Below are positions 46,001 through 55,238 of a stretch of DNA of 64,000 nucleotides, piece by piece. The DNA lies in NCBI GenBank assembly GCA_910589415.1, contig OU342638.1, positions 11,944,014 through 12,008,013 on the forward strand. Reading direction: 5' to 3'. Numbering within the stretch: the stretch's first letter is position 1; every line of letters begins with the position of its first letter. Origin of the DNA: Malachius bipustulatus. Lineage: Eukaryota > Arthropoda > Insecta > Coleoptera > Melyridae. A program made the position numbers and the translations under genes. The notes under the pieces were generated by a model that saw only the letters and a list, made by a program, of their open reading frames with translations, was not told where the DNA came from and ran no database searches.

Positions 46001-47731
46001 TACGCTTTGTATATATATGACTTGGATCTGCCCGTAAATGTCGACAATTTCAACGTCTCGCATGATGTTTTACAATGTTTAGAAAGTGTGATGCATAAAT
46101 GTTGTTTATATTTACGGGCAGAATCAAAATATACCATGAACGATGTCGTCGGTATGTATTTTAAAAAGATTAGAGTTTTGGCAGGTCAAGATGACGGCAG
46201 TCTTTTTAAAATTAATCACGACAAGATAGACGCCGGTAAAAAGAAAAAACGAAAAGCAAAAGATACGGTGACCGTTTGTAAAAGAAAACGATTCATCGAT
46301 GATGCAGATGTATCTGCTAACAAAATTAATAGTGCGGAATTTGTACAAGGTACTGATACAGAGTCCGAGACCGACGAACCTGTTCCAAATAAAATTCCAC
46401 AAAAATTGACACACGACACATTATATCCCGACACAGCCGAAGCTAGAACATCGCAGTCGCGTAACGTGAACGAGACAACAACTTATCATCATCACGATGG
46501 ACAGTTTGCGTTCGTAAACTGTTCCGTCGACGAAGTAGCAGGATCCGAATTTGAACAATTTGCATCGTCATCGGATATTGAATTAAATGAAAATTGTCTT
46601 TCGACAAATTCCGATGACAATGATGACTTGTTGTCGCATCCCAACGCTAATTACGAAGCGGACCTTTGTGTCATAAATAGTACTCTAATTAATAACGAAA
46701 AATGCGATCGTAAGAAATTAGTAACGCGTAAATCGGGTCTGAGAATCGTTGATTTCGAACGATTGGAAAAATTGCAATTTTCCACTTTCGAGTTCGTGTC
46801 CGTACAAGGGAGTAAAAAACGCAAACGTGTTCACAAATCGATAGACGAACAAGTACGTAAATTATCAACATTGAGCAAAATATTGGAACAGTGTGACAAT
46901 GACGATCCTATATATAAACCTGATTTGGAAGATGTAATGACATGCCTGTCGGACAAATTGAACAAGACGGAATACGAACGAACGATCATGACCGACAAAA
47001 TATTAAATCGTGAAATATTTGACGACATAAACGGCGATATTGATGACTTTTTGAGATCACTTCAAAAAGATCTCGATACCAAAGATTATGTCAGATTTTC
47101 ATTTCCCTATAATATTAAGCGGTTATATTATATTATACGAGAACTCAACCTGAACGACGTAAAACTAGAAACATTTTTATGGAAACATGCTTCCTTTGAC
47201 GTCCTGAACGGAATGGAAAGCTACACTTACAATATTTATTTGGATCACATATCGTTAATCGCAAAAAAACATCTGATTCCTTTAGGTCCGATCGTAGAAT
47301 ACTTGCCGAACATTTATACACTGTTAATTCATAATATTCATAAAATTTTAACACTGTTTATTACATTGAGATTGAAAAATGTCAAAGATGTAATAAACAA
47401 CATATTTCAACATATCAGGGTACCGCGTCTATATTTGAATAATAAAATTCAGATAATATTTCCGTATAAGATTAACGATATGTATCATCGGCACATTGAT
47501 CAATTTACAACATCTTCGATTGCAAAGATAGCCAACGTCAAATTGACCGATGTGGAGTTGTTAAATGTCGCCGTTACAAATAAGACTGAAAAAATAGCTT
47601 TCGCGTCCGGCAAGAGGCACATTAGATCACCTAACTATATCGCTCGAGATTTATATTTGTTGCACAAGTGGATTGGCGGAGATCGTATTGTGCTAAATTT
47701 TAAATGTCCGATACGCGACCATCAGCCCTGA
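37048..47731 (+). CDS. Unidentified two-exon gene, about 1024 codons
   Basis: Exon 1 is 37048-37107 (ATG in AAAAATGG context, 20 codons, starting MDEVRTPESAF), ending GATGGC before the donor GTAAGTA. Exon 2 is 44717-47731, after an acceptor TTGTTTTGCAG; the join is in phase 0. The product is hydrophilic. It has an acidic D/N-rich run near residues 117-135, an H/N-rich run near 160, a short Q run, and two basic clusters near 528-545 and 720 that look like nuclear localisation signals. A leucine- and aromatic-rich C-terminal part covers about 840-1000. I do not recognise the family. CpG-containing codons (ACG, TCG, GCG) are frequent, unlike the transposons around it. The stop is CCC-TGA, and an overlapping +1 frame continues. 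Confidence 0.55.
37731..38945. mobile_element. Composite palindromic element, three arms
   Basis: One forward arm (37731-38115) is followed by two reverse-orientation copies (about 38165-38475 and 38540-38945). All share the end CACCGTGTTTTATATTAAGTCGGC, a CTCGAAAACGCGATGTTCAATTG-type block and the inner word TAATAAAATAATGAATAA. This looks like one foldback element plus a second half-copy inserted or duplicated in tandem. Confidence 0.65.
39050..39560 (+). repeat. Decayed intronic tandem array
   Basis: About five units of roughly 90-120 bases share the order TTTTCATTTTCGTAGGATCAAATTGTTCGCGAAAATATT, then GCGCTGTAAAAATGTTA. Units vary by substitutions and indels. No reading frame is maintained. 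Confidence 0.65.
39781..40657. mobile_element. Palindromic element P1, complete copy
   Basis: The two arms are inverted copies from end to end: CAGGGTTATTCACGGTATACGCCACGG at 39781 and its complement ending 40657. Inside each arm is ACAGGGTGTCCC and the cassette GTTATAAACAAGTGAAAATCG ... CTTACATGTCCCTAT. No protein is encoded. It is the full-length reference for the half copy at 12984-13498. Confidence 0.75.
41094..42022 (-). pseudogene. LINE ORF2 C-terminus: RNase H and zinc region
   Basis: The minus-strand frame has an RNase H domain (VIHTDASKSTSGVG; FSAELIGILQAAKYAL; CTDSLSSIQAL; WCPSHAGITENEKVD), with the usual D, E, D, D positions visible. This places the element near the I-clade of non-LTR retrotransposons, which carry RNase H. 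After a frame break at a run of ten G (41399-41408, plus strand), the coding sense continues to a TAG at 41094-41096 and includes LTVRHLVTECP, part of the usual C-terminal zinc-like motif. A second G run (42009-42022) breaks the frame at the upstream side. Confidence 0.78.
42033..42640 (-). pseudogene. LINE ORF2 with endonuclease joined to RT C-terminus
   Basis: The first about 30 residues (ENPTVVCLQETNLKDQ) are the start of an APE-type endonuclease. They run without frame loss, near 42485, into the C-terminal part of a reverse transcriptase (YKYLLRSKIDYGSIVYASA; ALRISTGAHRTSPV). Most of the endonuclease and the catalytic RT are absent, so about 2 kb was deleted internally, by chance in frame. 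Further upstream an in-frame TAG replaces the usual codon before NCDGFYS. Confidence 0.78.
42688..44400 (-). pseudogene. LINE ORF1 (gag-like), split by another LINE fragment
   Basis: Pieces on the minus strand from 5' to 3' are an RRM-like region (44078-44278, KLYDYVVPIGKLVGPKN), a zinc-knuckle remnant near 43790-43830 (FHCEEQGHRMAQC, with the first cysteine apparently replaced by Y), a T/S-rich linker (43398-43780), and the C-terminal part (42688-43089, ending SLESLSQQFEAESY). Several frame breaks occur. A foreign LINE fragment lies between linker and C-terminus. The upstream limit near 44400 is approximate. The protein would bind element RNA. Confidence 0.65.
43090..43397 (-). mobile_element. 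3' fragment of a second LINE inside ORF1
   Basis: A minus-strand stretch (43149-43397) encodes the terminal RT-tail motif common in CR1/Jockey-like LINEs (RTTLFQTSFMYRTASLWNSIP; FKANMNRYL) and is followed by an A-rich tail (complement of 43098-43122). It is a 5'-truncated insertion that interrupts the ORF1 coding sequence, whose two parts fit together on either side. Confidence 0.7.
44401..44716 (+). other. Intron end, no other feature
   Basis: AT-rich sequence precedes the acceptor at 44711-44716. A small GC-rich hairpin (GCCGAG...CTCGGC, about 44515-44540) is the only structure noticed. Confidence 0.4.
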
Positions 47732-48113
47732 GAAAGGTTTCGTCGGCGAAACGGCGATCAAAGTTTCCGGCCAGGTTTGTTACTATCGCCTATCGGATGT
47801 ATTTAAAAAGAAACATGCGATAAAGATTGCGAGTTTCGATACATTTTCGAACGATATACGCGCCGGGAACTACATTATCGCGAACCAGGTTGATGTCTTT
47901 ACGACATACTCGAAATTTATTCGACATTATACATTGAACGACAGGGAGACTTATGCGACCGACTTATATACAGACACCATGCGCGTATCGTTGTCTTCAG
48001 ATATATTTCCCTCCGAGACGTCTTACAAAATTGAAACATTATCATCATCGTCGGACGATTCGTGTACATTGTACGTGTTTACGAATATTATTGTAGGCAT
48101 TATTGGTTATTAA
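47689..48113 (+). CDS. Overlapping +1-frame continuation (126 codons past the stop)
   Basis: The frame is open from about 47689 and overlaps the end of the large exon. The part downstream of the stop (47730-48113) encodes a well-composed, mixed polar sequence (EKGFVGETAIKVSGQVCYYR ... TLYVFTNIIVGIIGY) ending TAA. No ATG lies near its beginning. It would therefore be expressed only by a +1 shift at CCC-TGA-G, by splicing, or it is the 3' part of the large gene after an indel. Codon use matches the upstream exon (GCG, ACG, TCG frequent). No family was recognised. Confidence 0.45.
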
Positions 48114-48124
48114 AAGCTAGCGTA

Positions 48125-48546
48125 ATGTCGATAGTTCCACCGTGTCTATTTAAAAAAAAAATGTTATATTAGATTTGTACAGCAAAGCTTATGGCTTTCT
48201 GTATAATATAATGGATACGTTTTCATTAAAAATTAAACATTTGTCAATGACTCGGTGGGAACAATCGACGGCGCTAGCTGAATCCTCCGACTTTGGTAAT
48301 TTGGCAAAAACATCAAAAGACCGCGTGGTGAAGGAAATATATGTCATAAAAAATCGAATGATGAGCGCTTTTATTATACACATTGCCAATAGTAACGGGT
48401 TGTCATTATTAAAGGAGACCTGTTTACAGTTATCTATAGATTACATCGATTGTATGAGTGTCGGTAATGCAAACGATGTAATCGCAGATGACGTAAACAC
48501 GAAGGAAACTTTTAATAACAAAATTGACGAGATACGACGGTCGTGA
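48125..48546 (+). pseudogene. Unidentified ORF broken at an A10 run
   Basis: An ATG at 48125 opens a frame (MSIVPPCLF) that closes at TAG 48170-48172, just after a run of ten A (48152-48161). The neighbouring frame is open from 48154 to TGA 48544-48546 and reads through an internal ATG at 48211 (MDTFSLKIKHLSMTRWEQ). One additional A in the run would join them. Either the short upstream frame is irrelevant and translation starts at 48211 (111 codons), or the gene has a homopolymer error or slippage site. The protein is unknown, mixed helical, and acidic near its end. Confidence 0.4.
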
Positions 48547-48821
48547 ATTCCAAGTATGATACGTGTCATACAGACGTAGGTGTATACGATCTGTCTAATT
48601 TGCCATTTAAACCGCAAACAATTATACGGAAAAACGGACAAACCGATAAAATTATATTCGACGTTTTATTTGTGAAAAATTATCACTATTTATCGTGTGC
48701 AGAGTGCGTACAAATATTACATCGAATCGTAACAGTGTACTGCAAAGGAATTCACGATCGCCACAATATACACAAAAAAGTACTATGGGCAATGTTGAAC
48801 TGTTGTTACCTACGGACATAA
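48528..48821 (+). pseudogene. Unidentified open frame without start codon
   Basis: This open frame of 98 codons overlaps the preceding one by 19 bases and the next by 37. The composition is protein-like (DVGVYDLSNLPFKPQTIIRK; NYHYLSCAECVQILHR), but there is no ATG until the last few codons. It is most simply an internal part of a gene whose frame has shifted on both sides. No family was recognised. Confidence 0.35.
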
Positions 48822-49279
48822 ACAAGACTACAGAGTTTAGATTAAACACGGACACACTGACTATACCTCAGTCGGCCAAAAGATATAGTAATAAAAGTGC
48901 GCGGTAAGTTTACAATCCAGGTAGGCAGACCTTATACACAAGAATTATATACACAAACCTTAGAATGCCCTTCTCATTGGTTTACTGGAACCAGGTAACC
49001 AATAAATAAGGCACTATCTGCCTACAGATGTGACTACTTGGACCTTAAAAGTTTGTGCGCAGTTTTATTACTATATCTGTTGGTCGACTGAGGTATAGAC
49101 TAGGAATCACTGGCTCGGTACCTAAAACGAAAAACTCATCATTATTTCGTTCTTACACGTTTTACATTATACGAACGTCGGCGTCGAAATATTTAATCAA
49201 AATCACAGGAAACAAAAATTATTATTTTGCAAAGTCTGTCACGGAACCGACATTTGATTCCGATTCGGAATCAGAGTGA
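48785..49279 (+). pseudogene. Unidentified small ORF split by a MITE
   Basis: The ATG at 48785 starts MGNVELLLPTDINKTTEF. The frame enters a TA-flanked palindromic insertion at 48864 and meets a stop inside it (48905-48907). On the far side (from 49098) the same frame resumes and runs to TGA 49277-49279 with an acidic DSDSESE tail. Insertion plus target duplication is 234 bases, a multiple of three, so the two halves remain in the same phase. This supports the stretch having been a real coding sequence when the element arrived. Confidence 0.5.
48864..49095. mobile_element. TA-flanked MITE inside the small ORF
   Basis: The terminal arms (48864-48905 and 49058-49095) are inverted copies: TACCTCAGTCGGCC and AGATATAGTAATAAAA on the left, complement on the right. 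TA lies on both sides (48862-48863 and 49096-49097). A second, shorter inverted pair (GTAGGCAGA...TCTGCCTAC) lies inside. Length 232 bp, no coding capacity, mariner-type target. Confidence 0.8.
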
Positions 49280-50380
49280 TAGACTTTTTTATTGTATGCA
49301 TTTTTTTTTATTGTTAAACTGTTTTATATTTTATCAAATTTGATTATTTATTATTCATATTGTCGTTCGTTACCGATGATATCGTGCATATTATATATAT
49401 ATATATATATATATTTATCTACGTAGGACAACTCAAACTCCGATTCATACTAGGTCTACCTAAGCTCCATTTTATACAGCTATGTTATATACTGTTCCTT
49501 GTTCTGTGTAACAGTCAACCGAGCATCCATGTTCCTGTAGGTCAATGCTACATCCCTTCCGCTCCCTCCCCGTGAAGGGGGTTTTTATTGCTTATTGTTA
49601 CGACATTATGAACGATAAAGTAACACCTGTCTTTACAGACAAGTTAAATGATATTCTGGTATTTGCCCTTGTATACTTTCTCGTTGGGTTTGATTATTTT
49701 GCTTGATACTGTGTGACCAATCAGTTTGTTATTCAATTCTGTTCTAGGTACATCTCTACTTCTGAAATAGATATCTAACTTAATAAATCAAATGTGCTAC
49801 ATAATAACCTAATACTGTTCTATTTTTTTATATAAGGAAGTGAGAAGTACGTAATTTAGGCAGGATTAAAAAAAAAATAATACGTGGGAAACTAATCTGT
49901 AAAAAAAATTGGAAACAATTGGAATCTGTCATTTTACATCTTTATAGATTCAATCTTAAACATGAAATTATTTCAAAGTCTTCCTAAATTGCACTTTTAT
50001 TTGCCCAAAAAATAGACATGCTTTTTTTTTTGTTCAATGTAATTTTGCCACAATTTTTGTACAACTACCATTAAAAGTCACACTTTTAACGACAGCTGAC
50101 AGTGTTAAAAGTGATTATTTACATGGAAGCGTGTTAAAAATACTTTTAACACTAGTGTTAAAAATATTTCTACTTGCTTTTTCTGTACATTCTCTTTTTA
50201 AACTACATTTTCTCATGGTGAAATCAGACAAAATTATAGGTAATAAGATTTTTTCATATTCTTTTTATTACTGGCACACATATTAATAAAAAATAAATAC
50301 CTAGTCAAGAACACAAGACAATAATAATTGTTCAGAAATTGCAATTAATAATAATTATTATAGCGTCTTTTTTATTTGTA
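49280..50380. other. AT-rich stretch without recognised gene
   Basis: It contains a short (TA)n run at about 49395-49415 and otherwise unique AT-rich sequence. It may include the 3' end of the 37-49 kb locus, but no clear polyadenylation arrangement was identified. Confidence 0.45.
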
Positions 50381-51245
50381 TACAGGGTGAGGCGTGAGAA
50401 ACTTACAGCATTTTTATATGAAGAAGTCCTGGGAGTAGAAGTCTAAAAATTTGTACGTGTATAACTTCGAGTTTGACGAGCTGAACTAAAATATTTACAA
50501 CCTCTCACCATTTCCGGTTATACCGGAAGTTGCCATCAACTTTATTATTTTAAATGGGACACCCTGTATGTTATTACATTTTCAGATTGCCTGAAAAAAT
50601 TTAATAAACATAGTGTTAGTAGTTCAAAATTGGAACGAGTGGTTTATGAGTTATAAACAAATGAAAATCGCAATTTTCCATTTTCAAAGTAGCTTAGGTC
50701 GAAAACGGGTCAAGATAGATGAAAACTGCTTACATGTCCCTATCCTAACTTTTCACGTAGTATCTTATGGTGCTGATGTAATTTGTATACAAAGTGATGA
50801 AAAATCAGCGATATTAAAAAAAAAATCATAAAAATATATATTTTTTTTGTAGGTACTCTAGCGTAGTATATAAAAAGTTGGGATAGGGACATGTAAGCCG
50901 TTTTCCGATATCTTCACCCGTTTTCAAGCTAAGCTGCTTTGAAAATGGAAAATTGCAATTTTCATTTGTTTATAACTCATTAATTGGTCGTGACAAATTT
51001 GAACTGTAAACATCATTTTTATTACTTTTTTTCAGGCATTATGAAAATGTAATAATACACAGGCTGTCCCATTTAAAATAAGAAAGTTGATTGTAACTTC
51101 CGGTATAACCGGAAATGGTGAGGGGTTTTAAATATTTTAGTTTAGCTCGTCAAAATTGAAATCATAAATGTACAAACTTTTAGACTTCCACTCCCAACAC
51201 TTCTTCATATAAAAATGCCCTAAGGTTCTCGCGCCTCACCCTGTA
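50381..51245. mobile_element. Palindromic element P2
   Basis: The arms run from TACAGGGTGAGGCGTGAGAA (50381) inward and from 51245 in complement. Nested inside is a second terminus-like pair (GGGACACCCTGTA near 50558 and ACAGGCTGTCCC near 51058). The centre carries the same GTTATAAACAAATGAAAATCGCA ... CTTACATGTCCCTAT cassette as P1, P3 and P4. No protein. Confidence 0.7.
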
Positions 51246-52231
51246 TAAGCATTTGTAAGTAACCATAGCGTTGGCAACGGTTGCTATGGTTGCTATGATT
51301 AGTACACTTGTACTTATCTGAATATTTTAAAATGCAATTTGAAGTTCAGTGTCATTCTAAATTCATCTATTTTATTATCAAAACAGAGCAGTTTTACAAA
51401 AACCATTGTATTAGTCTTAAAAGTGATTTTATTTTGTTCGTGAAATTTTTCAATTCGATCCGCTACGCTTCGCTCATTTCACAAACCTTTCCACTCACAA
51501 CATAAAACTTCACTTTTAATATTAATATCATAAATATCTATTATTATCCATTTTAGTGAAAAAAGTTATTCTTCATAAAAAGTTGTGCTTCGTTTGAAAC
51601 CTAAAATGATATAGGTAGTAAGAAATCCAATTTTTCCAGTCGTATACGTGGTATTTTAGAAAAAATGTCTACCAACAGGTTTTACAAATATATCTTGGTT
51701 GGTATCAAAGTTATTATTACAAAAAATAGTTATTTTCATTCTCCCCTTTACGAAATTGTAACTTTCTGTCTTGATAAGGCAACCGAAAGCGAAAGTAAAA
51801 CATGCTAGGTGATAGGTTGCTAGGTGGTTGCTAGATATGAAAAACTTTCGTGCCCTGGACGGAAAAGTAGAAATGTCAGTTTGATTAACGTTTATTTAGA
51901 TGGAAAATTAAATGTAAAACTACAATAAAAAATTCCAGTAAATCTTTCTGGAACATACAAATAATTATTATTGTATGTTCCAGAAAGATTTACTGGAATT
52001 TGCAGCTTCTTGAATGAAATTCATTTTGAACTAAACTACGATCAAAGATTCTAAAATTATAGCGGTACAGAGTTTTAAACTTGACAGTGTCATAAATTAA
52101 TAACTTAAAACTATCGTTACTATGGAGATGTTAAAAACATGGCACCTTATAAATAACTGTCAAAAATAAATTAACTGAGAAATTTCAAAATTGCACCGCC
52201 TACTACTATTGTTAATAGCAATAGACTGGAG
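51246..52231. other. No gene; contains a perfect hairpin
   Basis: AT-rich. The only marked structure is the 30-bp perfect inverted repeat at 51931-52000, listed separately. The open frame near 51308 lacks family features. Confidence 0.45.
51931..52000. repeat. Perfect 30-bp hairpin with 10-base loop
   Basis: AATTCCAGTAAATCTTTCTG... (51931-51960) is exactly complementary to 51971-52000, with loop ATAATTATTA. There are no mismatches. It could be a tiny foldback insertion or a hairpin RNA precursor; a perfect stem is less typical of animal microRNA precursors. Confidence 0.7.
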
Positions 52232-52992
52232 TAGTTTTACAAACATTGATATACAGGCTGTTCCTCTTTTTGATGTCACGTCTCATTTTTTACCCTAGAA
52301 TTTTTAGTCGTACGCCACTGGTTGATTCTATATTTTTTATCCAAAGGCGTAAGTATTACCAAACTTTTTGCCCTGTTATTAAAGTTTTGTATCTTGCATG
52401 GTTTTCCCATAATTAAATTTAATGATGGACTTACACACCACGAAAACGTATTTGTGAAAATCTCATTTTAATTAAAAAAAATAATTTTTATTTCACAGAA
52501 ATGACTTTATTCACATTTATTGACCTTGAGAATAATCAGAGTAGGCGGTGAAACTAAATTTTCTCATTTAATTATGTTTTATTTACTTCGGTATTTTGAA
52601 AAATGTGTATTTTCCAAATTTATTTTGTAAGAGCTGTATCTTGAAAAAAGGGCCATTTTAGGCATAAATAATTTCAGTTAAATCGGTACAATTTGACACA
52701 ACCAGGAATCTGTGGTGGAACGTTGTTGTTGAAATAATAATTTAAATTAACATAGAAATTTTCAGAAATAGGTACATTTTCAGTAGTATAGATCCATAAT
52801 AAAGAATTAATTACGGTAAAACGATGCAAGTACGATTCTTTTATAAAAGAGCAAAAAGTTTAGGAATACTTTAGTCTTTGAATAAAAAATACAGAATCAA
52901 TCAGTGGCGTGCGGACAAAAAAGTTCCGTAGTAAAAAGTAACGCGTGACATCAAAAACAGGAACACCCGGTACGTTAATGTTTGTAAAACTA
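52232..52992. mobile_element. TIR element with GTTCCT...TTTTTGATGTCACG ends
   Basis: The arms 52232-52390 and about 52845-52992 are inverted and diverged. They share TAGTTTTACAAACATT, TTTTTGATGTCACG and ACGCCACTG words. The inner part has direct relatives: 52628-52720 resembles 53030-53112 (AAATCGGTACAATTT against AAATCGTCATATTT). No protein. Confidence 0.6.
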
Positions 52993-53500
52993 TAATTACC
53001 CGCTATAGTTGACCTCCTTTTATGGTATGCATCTCGAAAAGGGTGCCTTTTTGGACATGGATAATTTCGGTTAAATCGTCATATTTTTTACTCACGAATC
53101 TGTGGTCGAGCGTGGGTGGTACCTTTTAGCGACACCTTGTATAACTATTAATAACACCAGGGCTAATAGCTCTTTTAACACAGTGTTTTTGATATTTTTT
53201 ATGTAATTGTTTCACTGCTACATATATTTTTTTTTAATTTGCCCTCTTTACGTAGATATTAATATTAATGACAAGATGTGTACAAGAGCTGGGTTCTGTA
53301 TCTCAAACAGTTCCTAAGATATCGTCGAAAACTTAAAATAATAAATTTTTTCGACACCCTGTGTCTCGGTTGAAAAATATTTTCGAAAAAAAAATAATTT
53401 GAATTTTCTTAATATCTAAGCTTCATCTACACGCCCTCCAACTTGCGGTACTTCTTTTAGAAACACCTTGTATATTCGAAAATACATTTTTTGGTCATTA
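52993..53500. other. Repeat debris, no gene
   Basis: It contains the partner copy of the inner 52.6-kb repeat and words such as GACACCTTGTATA and GACACCCTGTG that mark broken element ends. No coding region was seen. Confidence 0.45.
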
Positions 53501-54492
53501 TTCAGATCAGTGGCCAGTCGCACTCAGGCATTCTATGTACCGGGTAGGCATTTAAGAATGGACAGCGGCCATATCTTGGGAAATATTGATCCTACAGTTT
53601 CAAAATGAAAATTTTCCAAACATAAGTGACTATGCGAAATGCAATGAAAATATTTTCAAGATGCTATTAGGTAGTTTAGATTTTTCTACAGGGTTTCGAA
53701 AAATCTTTTAATTTTCATTACCTTGTATAAAAATTTAAACCACATGGAAGGATACCTTGAAAAAAGTTAAGATAGGGACATGTAAGCCGTTTTTCAATAT
53801 CTTGAGCCGTTTTCAATGTGAGATGCTTTGAAAATTGAAAATTGCGATTTTCACTTGTTTATAACTCATAAACTACTCAACCTAAATTCCAATTGTGAAA
53901 ACCACCTGTATTCGATTTTGCCAGGCAATTTAAAAATACAATAATATAAAGGCTGTCCCCGTTAAAATAAGGAAGTAGGTGTCAACTTCCGGTATTTCCG
54001 GAAGTGCGACCATCTTGAAAATATTTTCATTGCATTTCGCATAGTCACTTATGTCTGGAAAATTTTCATTTTGAAACTGTAGGATCAATATTTCCCAAGA
54101 TATGGCCGCTGTCCATTCTTAAATGCCCACCCGGTACATAGGTAACTATTAGGATAGTGTGGAAGATCATAGTACTAGGAAAATCATCAGTAATAGGGAG
54201 ATATTTGCTTCGCCATAACTGTATTTACCATTTAGATGGCCCATTAATTATTGGACGATTTTTTAAAATTATTCCTTACCCTTATTCCTTACCCTACTCG
54301 AATAGCCCAATAGTGACAGTCGCCTTATGAGGACGCGTGAAACAAAGAAATCATTCTTCTGTGCAAGTTTTACTTAGATCCTAAAGTACTTTTCCACAAA
54401 AGAAAAGAACCACAAATTATGAAACTATAAGAAAAATGAAATGTAATAATGTAAAAATTGTAGTGACGTGCGACTGGCCATACTGATCTGAA
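53501..54492. mobile_element. Palindromic element P3
   Basis: The outer ends TTCAGATCAGTGGCCAGTCGCAC (53501) and the complement (ending 54492) enclose strong inner arms (53546-53690 and about 54000-54142, ATGGACAGCGGCCATATCTTGG region). The centre carries the AGGGACATGTAAGCCG...TTGTTTATAACTC cassette shared with P1, P2 and P4. About 320 bases on the right (54143-54460) have no partner on the left. Confidence 0.65.
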
Positions 54493-54905
54493 TTATTAAC
54501 ATGGCCCTTTAAAAATTAGGTAGGTACATAATTGTATGTTATATAATTATGTTGATTTAAATCTAAAACTGAATATAAAAGAGATTAATTTTCATATCAA
54601 CCCTATTACCTCATCGGTGTTTTCCTATATAATTGAAGAGCATTATATGGTTAGACCGTGGGTAATTTTTTTATTTGTTTTAGGAGCTAATAGTCGTGTT
54701 TGTATGAATGAACTGCTTTACTTCGAGTAAACCTGAAAGTATCATTTTTATAAACAGCGCCCAGTGATCCTCCAAGTATCATTTATAAACGGTGCCAGGT
54801 AACCCTTTCTACTTAAAACATTTTATACAAGTGCCGAGTAAACCGTTCTGGGTTCCCACTTGTATATACACTCAATCGTATGCAGCGCCTCTATCTAAAT
54901 ACACG
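54493..54905. other. Short direct repeat, no firm gene
   Basis: Two adjacent copies of a unit of about 45 bases (AAGTATCATTTTTATAAACAGCGCCC-like and AAGTATCATTTATAAACGGTGCC-like) lie at about 54736-54805. No coding region is supported before 54906. Confidence 0.45.
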
Positions 54906-55100
54906 ATGAACTACAACTTATACGCCAATCAGATAATGGATTTAGTCAGGCTCCTCGATTTTTCGATGAAAACTAGTTACACATCACCTGAGGAACCGAT
55001 TGGCAGTTTTAAATTAAGATGTCACTGGGGATCCGTATATCGGACGCCGGGTGACGCCGGAGTCCCAGTAAACCGCAAAAATTACATGGCCGGAGCCTGA
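54906..55100 (+). CDS. Possible small protein, 64 codons
   Basis: The ATG at 54906 opens a 64-codon frame to TGA 55098-55100 (begins MNYNLYANQIMDLVRLLDF, ends near RKNYMAGA). CpG and GC are higher than in the flanks, as at the 44.7-49.3 kb locus, and the (TA)n tract begins just afterwards. No domain, signal peptide or membrane segment was seen. It may be a fragment of an unknown gene or a chance frame. Confidence 0.25.
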   Translation: MNYNLYANQIMDLVRLLDFSMKTSYTSPEEPIGSFKLRCHWGSVYRTPGDAGVPVNRKNYMAGA

Positions 55101-55109
55101 ATTGTACCG

Positions 55110-55112
<3 letters not shown>

Positions 55113-55204
<92 letters not shown>
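55113..55204. repeat. (TA)n microsatellite, about 46 units
   Basis: An uninterrupted alternating TA run. It can extrude as a cruciform and is likely length-variable. It lies just left of a near-perfect palindrome. Confidence 0.95.
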
Positions 55205-55208
<4 letters not shown>

Positions 55209-55238
55209 CCTTTGGAAGTATGACAATAATACTTTAAC

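Noticed and set aside
37048..49279. Cohesin-like (kleisin) or known baculovirus/nudivirus core protein
   Set aside because: I compared the acidic and C-terminal regions with remembered motif layouts of these families and found no diagnostic motif, so no family name was given.
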